DNA of 64,000 bases from Pontixanthobacter gangjinensis (GCF_009827545.1 NZ_WTYS01000001.1:1947772-2011771); one strand, 5' to 3'. Positions 42,390 to 52,204 are shown, numbered from the stretch's first letter. The notes: generated from the sequence alone by a model not told the origin. Numbers and translations are program-made.

Positions 42390-43433
42390 ATGACCGAAGA
42401 AATTCTAGAGCCTGACCTGCCAATCATCGATCCGCACCATCATCTGTGGGACTTGCGCCCGATGCTGCCAATGTTTCCCGAACCGCAGCATGATTTTATT
42501 GCGGCAATTGCTGGCGCGGCACATTATACGTTCGATCAACTACATGCCGATTTGAACACCGGCCATAACATTATTGGTACAGTTTTTATGGAATGCGGCG
42601 CATTCTATAATTCCACGGCCAGCGAGGCGATGAAACCGGTTGGCGAAGTTGAATTTGTGAACGGCGTAGCCGCGCAAAGTGCGAGTGGGCTCTATGGCGA
42701 TCTGCGGGCTTGCGCCGCAATAATAGGTCATGCCGACTTGACGCTCGGTAGTTCGGTTTCCCCGGTGCTTGAGGCTCTTAAATTGGCTGGCAATGGGCGA
42801 TTCAAGGGCATCCGCCAGCAAGGCGCATGGGATGCGGATCCTGCAGTGCTCGGCCCTCCGTTCCATGCTCCGGCGGGCTTATATTCTAGCGATAAATTCC
42901 GCGTTGGCTTCGCTGAATTTGCCAAGCATAATTTAACGTTTGATGCGTGGCTGCTCGAACCGCAACTGGCCGATATAATATCGCTAGCGGCTGCATTTCC
43001 CGAACAAAAAATTGTCCTAGACCATTGCGGTACACCTCTCAATATCGCGTCCTATCGTGGGACTTTGGCCGAGAATTATGACCGGTGGCGTGCTTCCATC
43101 CGATCACTTGCTGAACACCAGAATGTTTCGGTGAAACTGGGCGGATTGGCAATGGCGTTTTGCGGGATGCCGGAGGATGGCCCCGCAAATGAAACAGGAT
43201 CCGAACACCTTGCAGCAATGTGGCGGCCATACATTGAAACCTGCATCGGCGCGTTCGGCACGGATCGCGCAATGTTCGAAAGCAATTATCCAGTCGACCG
43301 TTGGGGGGCGAGCTATCCGCTGCTGTGGAATGCGTTCAAACGAATCACTACCGGCTATTCAGAAGACGAGAAAGCCGCGCTTTACGCTGGCAATGCTGCA
43401 CGCTTCTATGGGCTGGAGTCACTGTTGACGTAG
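42390..43433 (+). CDS. Amidohydrolase family protein (TIM-barrel, PF04909-like)
   Basis: 347 residues from ATG 42390; an ATG two codons upstream sits on the AGGGGG ribosome site and is less likely. DPHHHLWD (residues 14-21) is the metal-binding motif of the amidohydrolase-2 group, followed by IVLDHCGTPLN with a conserved His and, near the end, DRAMFESNYPVDRWG with the Asp-type metal ligand equivalent. Relatives include dicarboxylate lactonases and decarboxylases (LigI, ACMS decarboxylase-like); the substrate here is unknown. It precedes the nitronate monooxygenase gene by 101 bases and may share a catabolic role. Confidence 0.85.
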   Translation: MTEEILEPDLPIIDPHHHLWDLRPMLPMFPEPQHDFIAAIAGAAHYTFDQLHADLNTGHNIIGTVFMECGAFYNSTASEAMKPVGEVEFVNGVAAQSASGLYGDLRACAAIIGHADLTLGSSVSPVLEALKLAGNGRFKGIRQQGAWDADPAVLGPPFHAPAGLYSSDKFRVGFAEFAKHNLTFDAWLLEPQLADIISLAAAFPEQKIVLDHCGTPLNIASYRGTLAENYDRWRASIRSLAEHQNVSVKLGGLAMAFCGMPEDGPANETGSEHLAAMWRPYIETCIGAFGTDRAMFESNYPVDRWGASYPLLWNAFKRITTGYSEDEKAALYAGNAARFYGLESLLT

Positions 43434-43534
43434 GGTCATCAAGATGAAGAGCTACGCAAATTGTGTGCGCACTCGACAAGGCGGCATGGTCGCCATAAAC
43501 CCACCCAAAGTTTCAGAACGCAACGGAGTAACCG

Positions 43535-44500
43535 ATGGCCCTTCCCGCACCTTTCGATCGCCTACGCTTGCCTATCATCGGCTCACCGCTGTTTATCGTG
43601 TCAGGCCCTGAATTGGTCATTGCGCAGTGCAAAGCAGGTATTATCGGGTCCTTCCCTGCGCTCAACGCGCGGCCCTCCGGGATGCTTGATGAATGGCTTC
43701 ACCGGATTACCGAGGAATTGGCCGCGCATAATCGCGACAATCCGGACCGCCCTGCTGCGCCTTATGCGGTCAATCAGATTGTCCATCGGAGCAATGATCG
43801 GCTCGAAGAAGATATGGAAGTGTGCGCAAAATGGCAGGTGCCAATGGTGATCACCTCGCTTGGAGCGCGAGAGGAAGTATTCTCCGCAGTTACAGCCTGG
43901 GGCGGTATATCCCTGCACGACGTGATCAATGATCGGTTTGCGCGCAAGGCGATTGAAAAAGGCGCAACCGGGTTGATTCCTGTTGCCGCTGGCGCTGGCG
44001 GTCATGCTGGCACGCAATCGCCGTTTGCGCTGATGCAGGAAATCCGCAGTTGGTTTGATGGACTGGTCGCTCTGTCAGGCTCGATCGCGCACGGCCGTTC
44101 AGTGCTGGCTGCGCAGGCAATGGGCGCAGATTTCGGCTATATCGGTTCGGCTTGGATCGCGACAAAAGAGGCAAATGCGGACGAAGCGTATAAGCAGGAA
44201 ATCGTCGACAGCAAGGCGGCCGATATCGTCTACACCAACCTATTTACCGGGGTGCATGGCAATTATCTCAAAGGATCAATCGAGAAAGCCGGGCTCGATC
44301 CAGAGAACCTTCCCGTCAGCGATCCGAGCAAGATGAATTTTGGCTCAGGCGGCAACAGCAAAGCCAAGGCTTGGAAAGACATTTGGGGTTCGGGCCAGGG
44401 CGTTGGCGTTGTCGATGCGGTTGAAACAGTGGCCGATCGGGTCGACCGTTTGGAGCGGGAGTATAACCAAGCCAAACAAGATCTTGCCGCAAGGATGTAA
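43535..44500 (+). CDS. Nitronate monooxygenase (2-nitropropane dioxygenase family)
   Basis: 321 residues, FMN-dependent TIM barrel. Seen: RLPIIGSPLFIVSGPELVIAQCKAGIIGSFPALNARP at the N-terminus, GATGLIPVAAGAGGHAGTQSPFALMQEI (the FMN phosphate-type GAGGHAG motif), and AAQAMGADFGYIGSAWIATKEANA. It oxidises alkyl nitronates or related toxic nitro compounds in the family, or acts as an NADH:quinone reductase in some members. It is preceded by AACGGAGTAACC and follows the amidohydrolase gene. Confidence 0.92.
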   Translation: MALPAPFDRLRLPIIGSPLFIVSGPELVIAQCKAGIIGSFPALNARPSGMLDEWLHRITEELAAHNRDNPDRPAAPYAVNQIVHRSNDRLEEDMEVCAKWQVPMVITSLGAREEVFSAVTAWGGISLHDVINDRFARKAIEKGATGLIPVAAGAGGHAGTQSPFALMQEIRSWFDGLVALSGSIAHGRSVLAAQAMGADFGYIGSAWIATKEANADEAYKQEIVDSKAADIVYTNLFTGVHGNYLKGSIEKAGLDPENLPVSDPSKMNFGSGGNSKAKAWKDIWGSGQGVGVVDAVETVADRVDRLEREYNQAKQDLAARM

Positions 44501-44525
44501 TGTACTGACAATCTAACATTTGCGC

Positions 44526-45323
44526 TCAACCACGTCTCACGATGACTGCGCCCTTGCTTGCTGAAATTTCCAAGTTAAGCGGGTGGCCATCTGGGCCAAT
44601 CATGCGGTCGGGACATTCCACAGCGCCTTGCAAGACCAATTGGCTGATAAGGCGCCCGGCTAAGCGTGCGGCAGAGTCAGGCCCTATCGACACGCTGGCT
44701 TCAAGTTCCAATTCCTGACCCGTAATGAATGCAAGACCTCGAGTTTTCAGAGTGTTGTCCGGCCTATGCTCAAGTGAGACCAGCTCGGGTACGGGAAATG
44801 TGCCGCCTGAAAGCCAGCGGTCAATCGCTAGCGTAAATTGAGCCTTTTCGATCTCACTCCTAGCTGGCGGCCAGTAAAAGCTGTGAATGTCGGGCAAGAA
44901 CGCTGGCAATGACGCAGCCAGCGCCATCATTGACCTAAGTATTGGGAGACTTCCTTCCCCACCTGCCAGATGGGGGCCAGGAACGAGATAAACCCGTTCA
45001 AAACCATCGTCTACTTTGCCACTTGCCGCATTGTCTGATTGCAGCGAATGGGCAAAATGCTCGTCGCTTCCGACCGCTAAGTTCCTGAGCTCGAAGGTAA
45101 GGCTATCGCAAAGTAGTTCTAGCCAGGGGGATTCAATGTACTTCCCACATTCATCGACGTCTTTAGCGCGGGGATCAAAGCTGACCGTAACGCTTTTGCT
45201 TGCCGAAGCGATTTCATGAATTTTAGAGGCCAAAGGACGCTTTCCTTTGGCGAACAGGAGATGTATCCCGCGCGTCGCAGCATCGCCACACTTCTTTGTT
45301 TCATTTGTAATAGTCTTGTGCAC
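44526..45323 (-). CDS. Hypothetical protein of unknown function
   Basis: 265 residues from GTG 45323; the ribosome site is poor and the start could lie downstream. The sequence mixes FAKGKRPLASKIHEIASASKSVTVSFDPRAKDVDECGKYIESPW and, later, PSLPIL-like RSMMALAASLPAFLPDIHSFYWPPARSEIEKAQF and GPDSAARLAGRLISQLVLQGAVECPDRMIGPDGHPL. No signal peptide, transmembrane segment or motif I recognise; the amphipathic strands suggest a soluble alpha/beta protein. Codon use looks normal, so it is likely a real gene. Upstream, 90 bases of intergenic DNA separate it from the flavodoxin-like gene, same strand. Confidence 0.6.
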   Translation of the reverse strand: MHKTITNETKKCGDAATRGIHLLFAKGKRPLASKIHEIASASKSVTVSFDPRAKDVDECGKYIESPWLELLCDSLTFELRNLAVGSDEHFAHSLQSDNAASGKVDDGFERVYLVPGPHLAGGEGSLPILRSMMALAASLPAFLPDIHSFYWPPARSEIEKAQFTLAIDRWLSGGTFPVPELVSLEHRPDNTLKTRGLAFITGQELELEASVSIGPDSAARLAGRLISQLVLQGAVECPDRMIGPDGHPLNLEISASKGAVIVRRG

Positions 45324-45413
45324 CTCGAACGCCTGATGGACAAAACAATGCCGCTAAAAACCCAATAGGTCGAGTCCTCGAATAAAGGATTGACCCACAA
45401 TGGTTCAAACAAT

Positions 45414-45905
45414 CTAAAAGACACCCAACCGCACGCCTTCGGCAAGTGCAGCGCCCAGCTCGCGACATTGCTGTAAGTTCGCATCTGAAACAGTTTTAGC
45501 CGCCAAAATTGCTTCAGAAGATTGCGCATCGAACCGTATGATAAGCCGATCTGCAACGCGTTTAAGACGCCACCCTTTAGCAATCCGGTCAATTTGACGT
45601 TGCGCACCTTCACCGTCGGATCCAGCGGCAATTATCGTGGCGAAGGGTCGCCCTTCTATCTTCCCCAACACGGGGTAATAGGTACGATCGAACATCTCTT
45701 TCATAATCCCGCTCATGCTTGCGAGGTTTTCGGGGCAGACAAACAAATATGCGGATGCGGAGAGTAAATCCTCAATCTTAACATGTTCTGCAGCCAGCAA
45801 ATCGGCATTGCCTTCTGCTTGTTCAAACGCCGCCTCCGCGATTGCACGGCTGGCACCGGTGCGGCTGTGCCACACAATCAAAAGATCTTTTGTGGATGAA
45901 GTCAT
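45414..45905 (-). CDS. Flavodoxin-like / NADPH-dependent FMN reductase family protein
   Basis: 163 residues. The flavodoxin phosphate-binding loop is at the N-terminus, LLIVWHSRTGASRAIAEAAFEQA (residues 8-30). It is followed by YLFVCPENLASMSGIMKEMFDRTYYPVLGKIEGRPFATIIAAGSDGEGAQRQIDRIAKGW, typical of small FMN-binding flavoprotein folds. An electron-transfer or reductase role; partners unknown. It diverges from recJ, whose start lies 79 bases away. Confidence 0.85.
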   Translation of the reverse strand: MTSSTKDLLIVWHSRTGASRAIAEAAFEQAEGNADLLAAEHVKIEDLLSASAYLFVCPENLASMSGIMKEMFDRTYYPVLGKIEGRPFATIIAAGSDGEGAQRQIDRIAKGWRLKRVADRLIIRFDAQSSEAILAAKTVSDANLQQCRELGAALAEGVRLGVF

Positions 45906-45984
45906 TTGTTTAGCATCGCGCCAAGCTGTCGATTGTCAATCAACATCCTTTGCCGCATCGCTCATCGTATCGTAGAAGCAGATC

Positions 45985-47772
45985 ATGGCATCACAAACTT
46001 TCTCTCCGGTATTCGGCGTCACCCACTCCCTATCAGGCAAGGCCTGGCAATGGCGCGGGGGCAATATGGATTTGAGCGGCTTCGAAGCGGGGTTGATGAC
46101 CGATATTGTTACCCAACTGTTGCTTTCGCGTGGTGTTCATCAGGATGATCTCGAACGCCACCGCTCACCGACATTGCGCGGTTTTTTACCGGACCCTTCT
46201 ATTTTCCAAGACATGGAGAATGCAGCCGAACGCTTGGCCCAAGCCATTTTCGCCAAAGAGACAATCACGATTTATGGTGATTATGATGTCGACGGTGCAA
46301 CCAGCGCTGCCTTGATGATCCGGCTGTTACGAATGCTCGGTTGCGATGCGGAATATTACATACCTGACCGGTTGCTGGAGGGCTACGGACCCAGCGGCGA
46401 AGCATTGGTCAAGCTAGCGGAGGCCGGTTCCAGCTTAATTGTAACCGTAGATTGCGGCGCCATGGCCTATGAGGCGCTCGAGATGGCCCATCAGGCGGGT
46501 GTGGACGTCATCGTGGTCGATCATCACAAATGCTCCGCAGAGCTTCCCAAGGCCGCTGCTTTGGTCAACCCGAACCGATTGGACGAAACTGACGAAGCGG
46601 CGGCACATGGTCATCTGGCAGCAGTCGGGGTGGCTTTCTTGCTTGCTATCGCTTTGGTGCGGACCATGCGCGCACGGGATTTCTTCAAAGACCGCAAGGA
46701 GCCGGACTTATTCTCATTGCTTGATCTCGTGGCGCTTGGAACAGTTGCTGATGTTGCGGCCTTGCACGGTCTCAACCGCGCATTCGTGGCGCAAGGGCTG
46801 AAAGTTATGGCAAAGCGCGACAATATCGGAATGTCGGCTTTGATTGATGCAAGCCGCCTCAAGCGGGCACCTGTGTGTAGCGATTTGGGCTTTGCTCTCG
46901 GCCCTCGAATTAACGCAGGAGGCAGAGTCGGCGAATCGACTCTTGGTGTTCGATTGCTGACTACCGAAGACCCAGAAGAAGCGCGGCAAATCTCTGAACA
47001 GCTTTCCTCTTTGAATGAAGACCGCCGCGCTATCGAAGCCGAGGTGCAGGAGGCCGCTGAGCAACAGATTGCATCGCAGCACAACCGCGCTGTGATGATT
47101 TTGTCGGGCAAAGGCTGGCACCCGGGCGTAATCGGAATTGTAGCTGGACGGATCAAGGAAAAGACCGGCAAGCCAGCCATCGTCATCGCGCTCGACGAAG
47201 AAACAGGTCAGGGCAAAGGCTCTGGCCGTTCTATTTCGGGAGTTGATCTGGGGGCGGCGATTATCGCTGCTCGCGGGCAAGACCTGCTCGTCGCTGGCGG
47301 CGGCCATGCAATGGCGGCAGGCTTAACCATTGACGCCGATAAACTTGACCAATTTGCAGAATGGATTGACGAGAAACTCGCTCGCAATGTTGCCAATGCA
47401 CAAGCCTCACAAACGCTTAAGATTGACTTGGCATTGGCGCCGCGCGGTTTGGCACCAGGCCTGGTCGACGATCTTGAGGAAGCCGGCCCCTATGGTATCG
47501 GCTGGCCGGGACCAAAAGTGGCCATCGGTCCAGTGCACCTGATTAAGGCAGACATCGTCGGCAATGATCATTTGCGTCTGATTGTGGGCGGTCAAGACGG
47601 TGGCTCGTTGAAAGCCATTGCGTTCAGAGCAGCTGAAAGCGAGATGGGACAAGCGCTTTTACACGGTGCTAAGGGCCGGAAGTTGTGGCTCGCTGGGCGG
47701 GCAAAGATTGATGATTGGGGAAGCCGTCCCGCTGCTGAATTGCATCTAGAAGATGCAGCATGGGCGGATTGA
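45985..47772 (+). CDS. recJ: Single-stranded-DNA-specific exonuclease RecJ
   Basis: 5'-3' exonuclease acting in RecF-pathway recombination and mismatch repair. 595 residues. The DHH-domain metal motifs are visible: GDYDVDGATSAALM (Asp99, Asp101, Asp103) and IVVDHHKCSAELPKA (Asp179-His180-His181), then VNPNRLDETDEAA, VALGTVADVAAL, and the DHHA1 part with GGGHAMAAGLTIDADKLDQF. The C-terminal OB-like domain follows. Two tRNA-Glu genes lie about 106 bases downstream. Confidence 0.96.
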   Translation: MASQTFSPVFGVTHSLSGKAWQWRGGNMDLSGFEAGLMTDIVTQLLLSRGVHQDDLERHRSPTLRGFLPDPSIFQDMENAAERLAQAIFAKETITIYGDYDVDGATSAALMIRLLRMLGCDAEYYIPDRLLEGYGPSGEALVKLAEAGSSLIVTVDCGAMAYEALEMAHQAGVDVIVVDHHKCSAELPKAAALVNPNRLDETDEAAAHGHLAAVGVAFLLAIALVRTMRARDFFKDRKEPDLFSLLDLVALGTVADVAALHGLNRAFVAQGLKVMAKRDNIGMSALIDASRLKRAPVCSDLGFALGPRINAGGRVGESTLGVRLLTTEDPEEARQISEQLSSLNEDRRAIEAEVQEAAEQQIASQHNRAVMILSGKGWHPGVIGIVAGRIKEKTGKPAIVIALDEETGQGKGSGRSISGVDLGAAIIAARGQDLLVAGGGHAMAAGLTIDADKLDQFAEWIDEKLARNVANAQASQTLKIDLALAPRGLAPGLVDDLEEAGPYGIGWPGPKVAIGPVHLIKADIVGNDHLRLIVGGQDGGSLKAIAFRAAESEMGQALLHGAKGRKLWLAGRAKIDDWGSRPAAELHLEDAAWAD

Positions 47773-47877
47773 GCGCCGGAATTCCCTCTGTTGGCGTCAA
47801 TAAAGCTGATCCAATGCTGTGCCGAGGCTTGACGCGGTCCCTTCACGCCCCTAATTGCGCCGCCACGCCATCAGTAT

Positions 47878-47952
47878 GGCCCCTTCGTCTAGCGGTTAGG
47901 ACGCGGCCCTTTCACGGCTGAAACACGGGTTCGATTCCCGTAGGGGTCACCA
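47878..47952 (+). tRNA. tRNA-Glu (anticodon TTC), copy 1
   Basis: 75 bases with CCA encoded. The acceptor arms GGCCCCT and AGGGGTC pair (one G-U), the anticodon stem CGGCC/GGCTG encloses loop CTTTCAC with TTC at 47911-47913, and the T-arm is ACGGG TTCGATT CCCGT. Identical to the copy at 48006. Confidence 0.97.
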
Positions 47953-48005
47953 TTGATGGCGTTTTGCATTTTGGGCCTTAGATCTTAGGATTAGCGCTCA
48001 ATGAT

Positions 48006-48080
48006 GGCCCCTTCGTCTAGCGGTTAGGACGCGGCCCTTTCACGGCTGAAACACGGGTTCGATTCCCGTAGGGGTCACCA
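48006..48080 (+). tRNA. tRNA-Glu (anticodon TTC), copy 2
   Basis: Same 75-base sequence as copy 1, including CCA, with anticodon TTC at 48039-48041. The 53 bases between the copies share no repeat beyond the tRNA itself, so this is a simple tandem pair rather than a longer duplicated unit. Confidence 0.97.
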
Positions 48081-48202
48081 CTTCCCAAGAACATCCACTT
48101 TGCTGCGACAGTGCAGCACTCTGCCATAATCGGCCTTTCTTGATCAAAAGCGGCGCTTATGACTCGCTTAGCGCTATCCGGATCGTTAGAGCCTCATCCC
48201 TC

Positions 48203-49387
48203 ATGGACGAGCGAGTTCCCATTCCCTGGCCCAGTTTCGCGCTTTGTGCCGCGGGCCTGACAGCCATGTTGGTCAGTGGCGCAAGCTTTTGGCTGGCACT
48301 GGGAATCGGTGCCGTTTGGGCGGGTTCGCTTTTGATTTCCGTGGCTCGCCCACCCGAAGAACGGGTTGTTGAAGAAGCCGACCCGTTCAGTAGCGCAAAT
48401 ATGAGCGAATTGGTTGAATATGCGGGCACCCCGATCTTGTTGGTCGAAAGAGGCCGCATCTCCGTTGCCAACCGAGCTATGCGTAAATTGCTCGGCAGCC
48501 ACATTGTCGGGCAGGATGCGAGAGTCGCGTTGCGTCATCCCAAAGCAATCAAGCTGATCGATTCGCCCAAGAACGGTTTTGCTCAAGTGCGCGGACTCGC
48601 ACGGCGCCGCGACGTATGGCGCGTTAATAAACAGAATTTGTCAAACGGCATCGCCGTGATCGAATTGCTAAATCAGACTGCGGAAATCGACGTCAGTCGC
48701 GCGCATACTGATTTCGTAGCTAACGCCAGCCACGAATTGCGGACACCGCTGGCATCGATAATCGGCTATGTCGAAACGATCCGCGACGACGAAGATCTTC
48801 CGCCGAAGACAAAGGCAAAATTTCTCGACACAATCCTCGCCGAAGGAAAGCGATTACAAAGTCTGGTTAGCGATTTGATGTCGCTTTCGCGAATTGAGGC
48901 AGAAAAGCATGAACAGCCACAAGACCATGTTGCCTTCAATGCTCTGGTAGAATCATCGTCTCATGATGTTGCGGGTCTGAATCGCACCGACCGGCTTGTA
49001 TTTGAATTGGGCAAGGAAATGACCGTTCTGGGTGACACCCGCCAATTGGAACAGCTCGTCAGAAATCTTGTCGACAACGCATTGAAGTATGGCGACCGGG
49101 ATAAATCGGTAACAATCTCAGTATCTAAAACCGAAGCCGGCGAAGCGAAACTGACTGTTTCCGACCAGGGAGCCGGTATCGATCCCGAGCAAATACCTCA
49201 TCTAACCCGCCGTTTCTATCGAACTGACCCCGGACGCAGCCGTGCATCGGGCGGGACCGGGCTAGGTTTGGCGATTGTGAAGCATATTGTCGAGCGCCAT
49301 CGCGGGCGGCTCGACATTCTAAGCGAGCAGGGTCAAGGCACCAGCATTGTTGTCCGTATCCCAACTCTGGATAACACGCCCAGCTGA
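48203..49387 (+). CDS. phoR: Phosphate-regulon sensor histidine kinase PhoR
   Basis: 394 residues from ATG 48203 (a TTG upstream at 48140 would add 21). The hydrophobic N-terminus (about residues 8-48) gives one or two membrane helices. A PAS-like region follows (LVEYAGTPILLVERGRISVANRAMRKLLG), then HisKA with FVANASHELRTPLASIIGYVE (His about 177), and HATPase with NLVDNALKYG, DQGAGID and GGTGLGLAIVKHIVERH. The PhoR-type architecture and the pst-phoU-phoB genes downstream identify it. Phosphorylates PhoB when phosphate is scarce. A Pho box lies directly after its stop. Confidence 0.93.
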   Translation: MDERVPIPWPSFALCAAGLTAMLVSGASFWLALGIGAVWAGSLLISVARPPEERVVEEADPFSSANMSELVEYAGTPILLVERGRISVANRAMRKLLGSHIVGQDARVALRHPKAIKLIDSPKNGFAQVRGLARRRDVWRVNKQNLSNGIAVIELLNQTAEIDVSRAHTDFVANASHELRTPLASIIGYVETIRDDEDLPPKTKAKFLDTILAEGKRLQSLVSDLMSLSRIEAEKHEQPQDHVAFNALVESSSHDVAGLNRTDRLVFELGKEMTVLGDTRQLEQLVRNLVDNALKYGDRDKSVTISVSKTEAGEAKLTVSDQGAGIDPEQIPHLTRRFYRTDPGRSRASGGTGLGLAIVKHIVERHRGRLDILSEQGQGTSIVVRIPTLDNTPS

Positions 49388-49405
49388 TTGTCATGCAATT
49401 GTCAT
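49388..49405 (+). promoter_or_regulatory. Pho-box-like direct repeat upstream of pstC
   Basis: TTGTCAT at 49388-49394 and again at 49399-49405, starts 11 bases apart with four bases (GCAA) between. This is the PhoB-box form (CTGTCAT repeats with 11-base period), sitting one base after the phoR stop and about 130 bases before pstC. A possible -10 (TACATC at 49411) follows at the expected distance when PhoB replaces the -35. It supports PhoB-driven expression of the pst genes. Confidence 0.75.
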
Positions 49406-49536
49406 ACTTCTACATCAACGAGGCATTAGCATATCGACCGATTCCTTTGTCCGGTTTTTCCCAGGACATAGAAATTGACCAAGCCACCCGCAATTCTGCG
49501 CGGAACGACACAGCAAATTAGGAAACCACTAAAGCG

Positions 49537-50922
49537 ATGTCGCCTGCAATTCTTCTGTTACTTGCGATTGGCCTGGGCGTTGCCGGCTGGATTGCTGCGC
49601 GTAGCCGGGCTTGGGCGTTCAAGCGTGAAGCAGGTAAAACACGCCTGGCTGCACTTCCGGTCTATCACGGTTGGTATGTGGCCCTGTGGATAGTCATTCC
49701 TGTGATATTTTTCATCACGCTATGGGCAGTCGCTTCGCCTGCGCTAATCAGTCAATCAGTCATTGCCTCCCCCGCCGCTGCCGATCTCGCCTCCGCCGGG
49801 TTTCAACGCGACTCCCTAATGCGCGAGGCGGAGGCCGTTGCCAATGGCTCCAAGATTGGCGTGTTTAACAAAGACGCAGAGGTGCTGGTTGAGCCTTTTC
49901 GTCAGGCGATTAGCAAATACAACATTATCGGCATCGTCGGTACTCTGGTAATCGGATTCCTTGGCGGCGCTTATTCGTTTCTAAAGCTGAAACCCGATTT
50001 TACAGCCCGGACGCGCGTCGAAAAAACCGTGATGGCTTTGCTGTTGCTGGCATCTCTGGTGGCTATCCTGACCACTTTGGGCATTGTGGTAAGCTTGGTT
50101 TTCGAGACCATTCGGTTTTTCGGGATGGTCAATCCACTCGACTTCTTGTTCGGAACACATTGGGGTCCCGACCCGATGAGCAATCCGGCCAATCCAGACC
50201 CGACTCGTTACGGAGCGGTTCCGCTTTTCTGGGGTACGATTTACATTGGCGCGGTGATCGCGATGATTGTAGCGATACCGCTCGGCTTGATGAGCGCGAT
50301 CTATCTGACCCAATATGCTAACCCCACTGTCCGCAGTTGGCTCAAACCCGCGCTCGAAATTCTCGCTGGCGTGCCAACCGTAGTTTACGGATATTTTGCT
50401 GCTCTGACTGTCGCACCTTTCATCCGTGATGTTGCAGTTTCAATCGGCATTACCAGTGCATCCAGCGAAAGCGCCTTGGCTGCGGGACTGGTAATGGGTG
50501 TCATGATTATCCCGTTCGTATCGTCGATGGCAGACGACTCAATTGCGGCCGTTCCGCAGGCCATGCGCGATGGCAGTTTGGCAATGGGCGCGACAACGTC
50601 AGAAACTATCAAGCGGGTGTTGGTGCCGGCTGCCCTCCCTGGTATTGTTGCCGGTATAATGCTCGCAATCAGCCGCGCAATCGGTGAAACAATGATCGTC
50701 GTTATGGCGGCGGGTGCGGCTGCCAATTTGTCAGCAAATCCACTAGAAGCGATGACAACTGTAACATTCCAGATTGTGCAAATGTTAACCGGCGAAGGCA
50801 GCTTTGACCACCCTGCTACGCTCAGTGCGTTTGCGCTCGGATTCGTCTTGTTCTTGGTCACGCTCGGGTTAAACTTTATCGCCTTGCGCGTCGTAAAAAG
50901 GTTCCGTGAAGCCTATGAGTAA
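49537..50922 (+). CDS. pstC: Phosphate ABC transporter permease PstC
   Basis: 461 residues, longer than E. coli PstC because of an N-terminal extension of about 130 residues with two membrane helices and a periplasmic-type segment. The C-terminal permease core shows YGYFAALTVAPFIRD, GLVMGVMIIPFVSSMADDSIAAVPQAMRDGSLAMGATTSETIKRVLVPAALPGIVAG, the EAA loop contacting PstB. Forms the inner-membrane channel with PstA. It ends 17 bases... the stop lies eight bases inside pstA, so the two are coupled. No pstS is adjacent. Confidence 0.94.
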   Translation: MSPAILLLLAIGLGVAGWIAARSRAWAFKREAGKTRLAALPVYHGWYVALWIVIPVIFFITLWAVASPALISQSVIASPAAADLASAGFQRDSLMREAEAVANGSKIGVFNKDAEVLVEPFRQAISKYNIIGIVGTLVIGFLGGAYSFLKLKPDFTARTRVEKTVMALLLLASLVAILTTLGIVVSLVFETIRFFGMVNPLDFLFGTHWGPDPMSNPANPDPTRYGAVPLFWGTIYIGAVIAMIVAIPLGLMSAIYLTQYANPTVRSWLKPALEILAGVPTVVYGYFAALTVAPFIRDVAVSIGITSASSESALAAGLVMGVMIIPFVSSMADDSIAAVPQAMRDGSLAMGATTSETIKRVLVPAALPGIVAGIMLAISRAIGETMIVVMAAGAAANLSANPLEAMTTVTFQIVQMLTGEGSFDHPATLSAFALGFVLFLVTLGLNFIALRVVKRFREAYE

Positions 50923-52204
50923 CACGGCCACACCCTCTATGCCTGATGGCAGTAACGACCGCACCGGCTACGCAACGCGCAGCGCGGCATTCGAAGCGCG
51001 ATTGCAAAAACGCTATAAATCGGAACGGCGCTTCAAGCTGGTCGGACTGACTGCAGTCTTGTTCTCTTTATCCGTCTTGGCGTTCCTGCTGGTGACCATG
51101 ACGATAAACGGGGTTGGCGGTTTCCAGCGCGCCGAATTGGTTGTTCCAATTGATTTCACCGAAGCCGGGCTGTCTGGCGATCCGGCCTCACTGTCCCAGC
51201 CTGACGCTGAGCAACGACTCGAAATGCAAGGTCTGGACTCCGTTGTTAAATTCTACGCTGAAGAGTCTTTGGGGCCGCAAGGCGCTGCAGAGGTCAGTGA
51301 CAATGCATGGCGCGATATTGCTCAAGTTATAATCTCCGACCCTTCGATATTGCGAGAATCAGGGACATATTGGCTGCCCGCAACCCCAGACCTCGCTGCG
51401 GCATTGGACGGCGAAGGCACGCCCGAGCTGGTAGCACTCGCCGACTCGCTTGAGGCGGAGGGCAAGCTGGCCAAGAATTTTGATGTCGGCTTCCTCCAAC
51501 GCGCAGATGCTACGGACCCGCAATCCGCAGGCATCTGGGGTGCGCTAAAGGGTTCAATGCTGACGATGCTTGTGACGCTCCTAATGGCGTTCCCGATTGG
51601 CGTTCTTGCTGCTCTGTACCTTGAAGAATATGCGCCCAAGAATCGTTGGACGGACATCATCGAAGTATCGATTAATAATCTGGCAGCGGTGCCGTCGATT
51701 ATCTTCGGGCTGTTGGGGCTGGCTGTATTCCTATGGCTGTTCCCCAATTTCAGATCTGCCCCCATCATAGGTGGTATGACTCTGGCGCTAATGACCATGC
51801 CGGTTATCGTTATTTCTGGCCGTAACGCGATCAAGGCTGTTCCTCCGTCGATACGAGACGGCGCGCTGGCTGTTGGCGCTTCACCGGTGCAAGTCGTGTT
51901 CCACCATGTCCTGCCACTTGCTTTGCCAGGGATTTTGACCGGGACCATTATCGGGATGGCGCGCGCATTGGGCGAAACCGCACCTTTGCTAATGATCGGC
52001 ATGCGCGCCTTCATATCCACTCCGCCCGAAGGTTTCACATCCCCCGCAACAGTTCTGCCCGTGCAGATATTCCTCTGGTCCGACGAAATTGACCGTGGTT
52101 TCGTGGAACGGACATCTGCTGCTATCATCGTCCTCCTGTTATTCCTGCTCGTGATGAATGGCTTGGCCATCTACCTGCGCAACAAATTCGAGAAAAAATG
52201 GTGA
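50915..52204 (+). CDS. pstA: Phosphate ABC transporter permease PstA
   Basis: 429 residues from ATG 50915, overlapping pstC by eight bases; a GTG at 50906 is an alternative start with AAAAAGG close before it. An alphaproteobacterial N-terminal extension (residues 1-170: one membrane helix and a periplasmic domain with [31 protein letters not shown]) precedes the permease core with [61 protein letters not shown] (EAA loop). Overlaps pstB by seven bases. Confidence 0.94.
   Translation: MSNTATPSMPDGSNDRTGYATRSAAFEARLQKRYKSERRFKLVGLTAVLFSLSVLAFLLVTMTINGVGGFQRAELVVPIDFTEAGLSGDPASLSQPDAEQRLEMQGLDSVVKFYAEESLGPQGAAEVSDNAWRDIAQVIISDPSILRESGTYWLPATPDLAAALDGEGTPELVALADSLEAEGKLAKNFDVGFLQRADATDPQSAGIWGALKGSMLTMLVTLLMAFPIGVLAALYLEEYAPKNRWTDIIEVSINNLAAVPSIIFGLLGLAVFLWLFPNFRSAPIIGGMTLALMTMPVIVISGRNAIKAVPPSIRDGALAVGASPVQVVFHHVLPLALPGILTGTIIGMARALGETAPLLMIGMRAFISTPPEGFTSPATVLPVQIFLWSDEIDRGFVERTSAAIIVLLLFLLVMNGLAIYLRNKFEKKW

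Noticed and set aside
45119-45631. 170-codon minus-strand frame bridging two genes
   Set aside because: Overlaps the hypothetical and flavodoxin-like genes in another frame and reads as noise.
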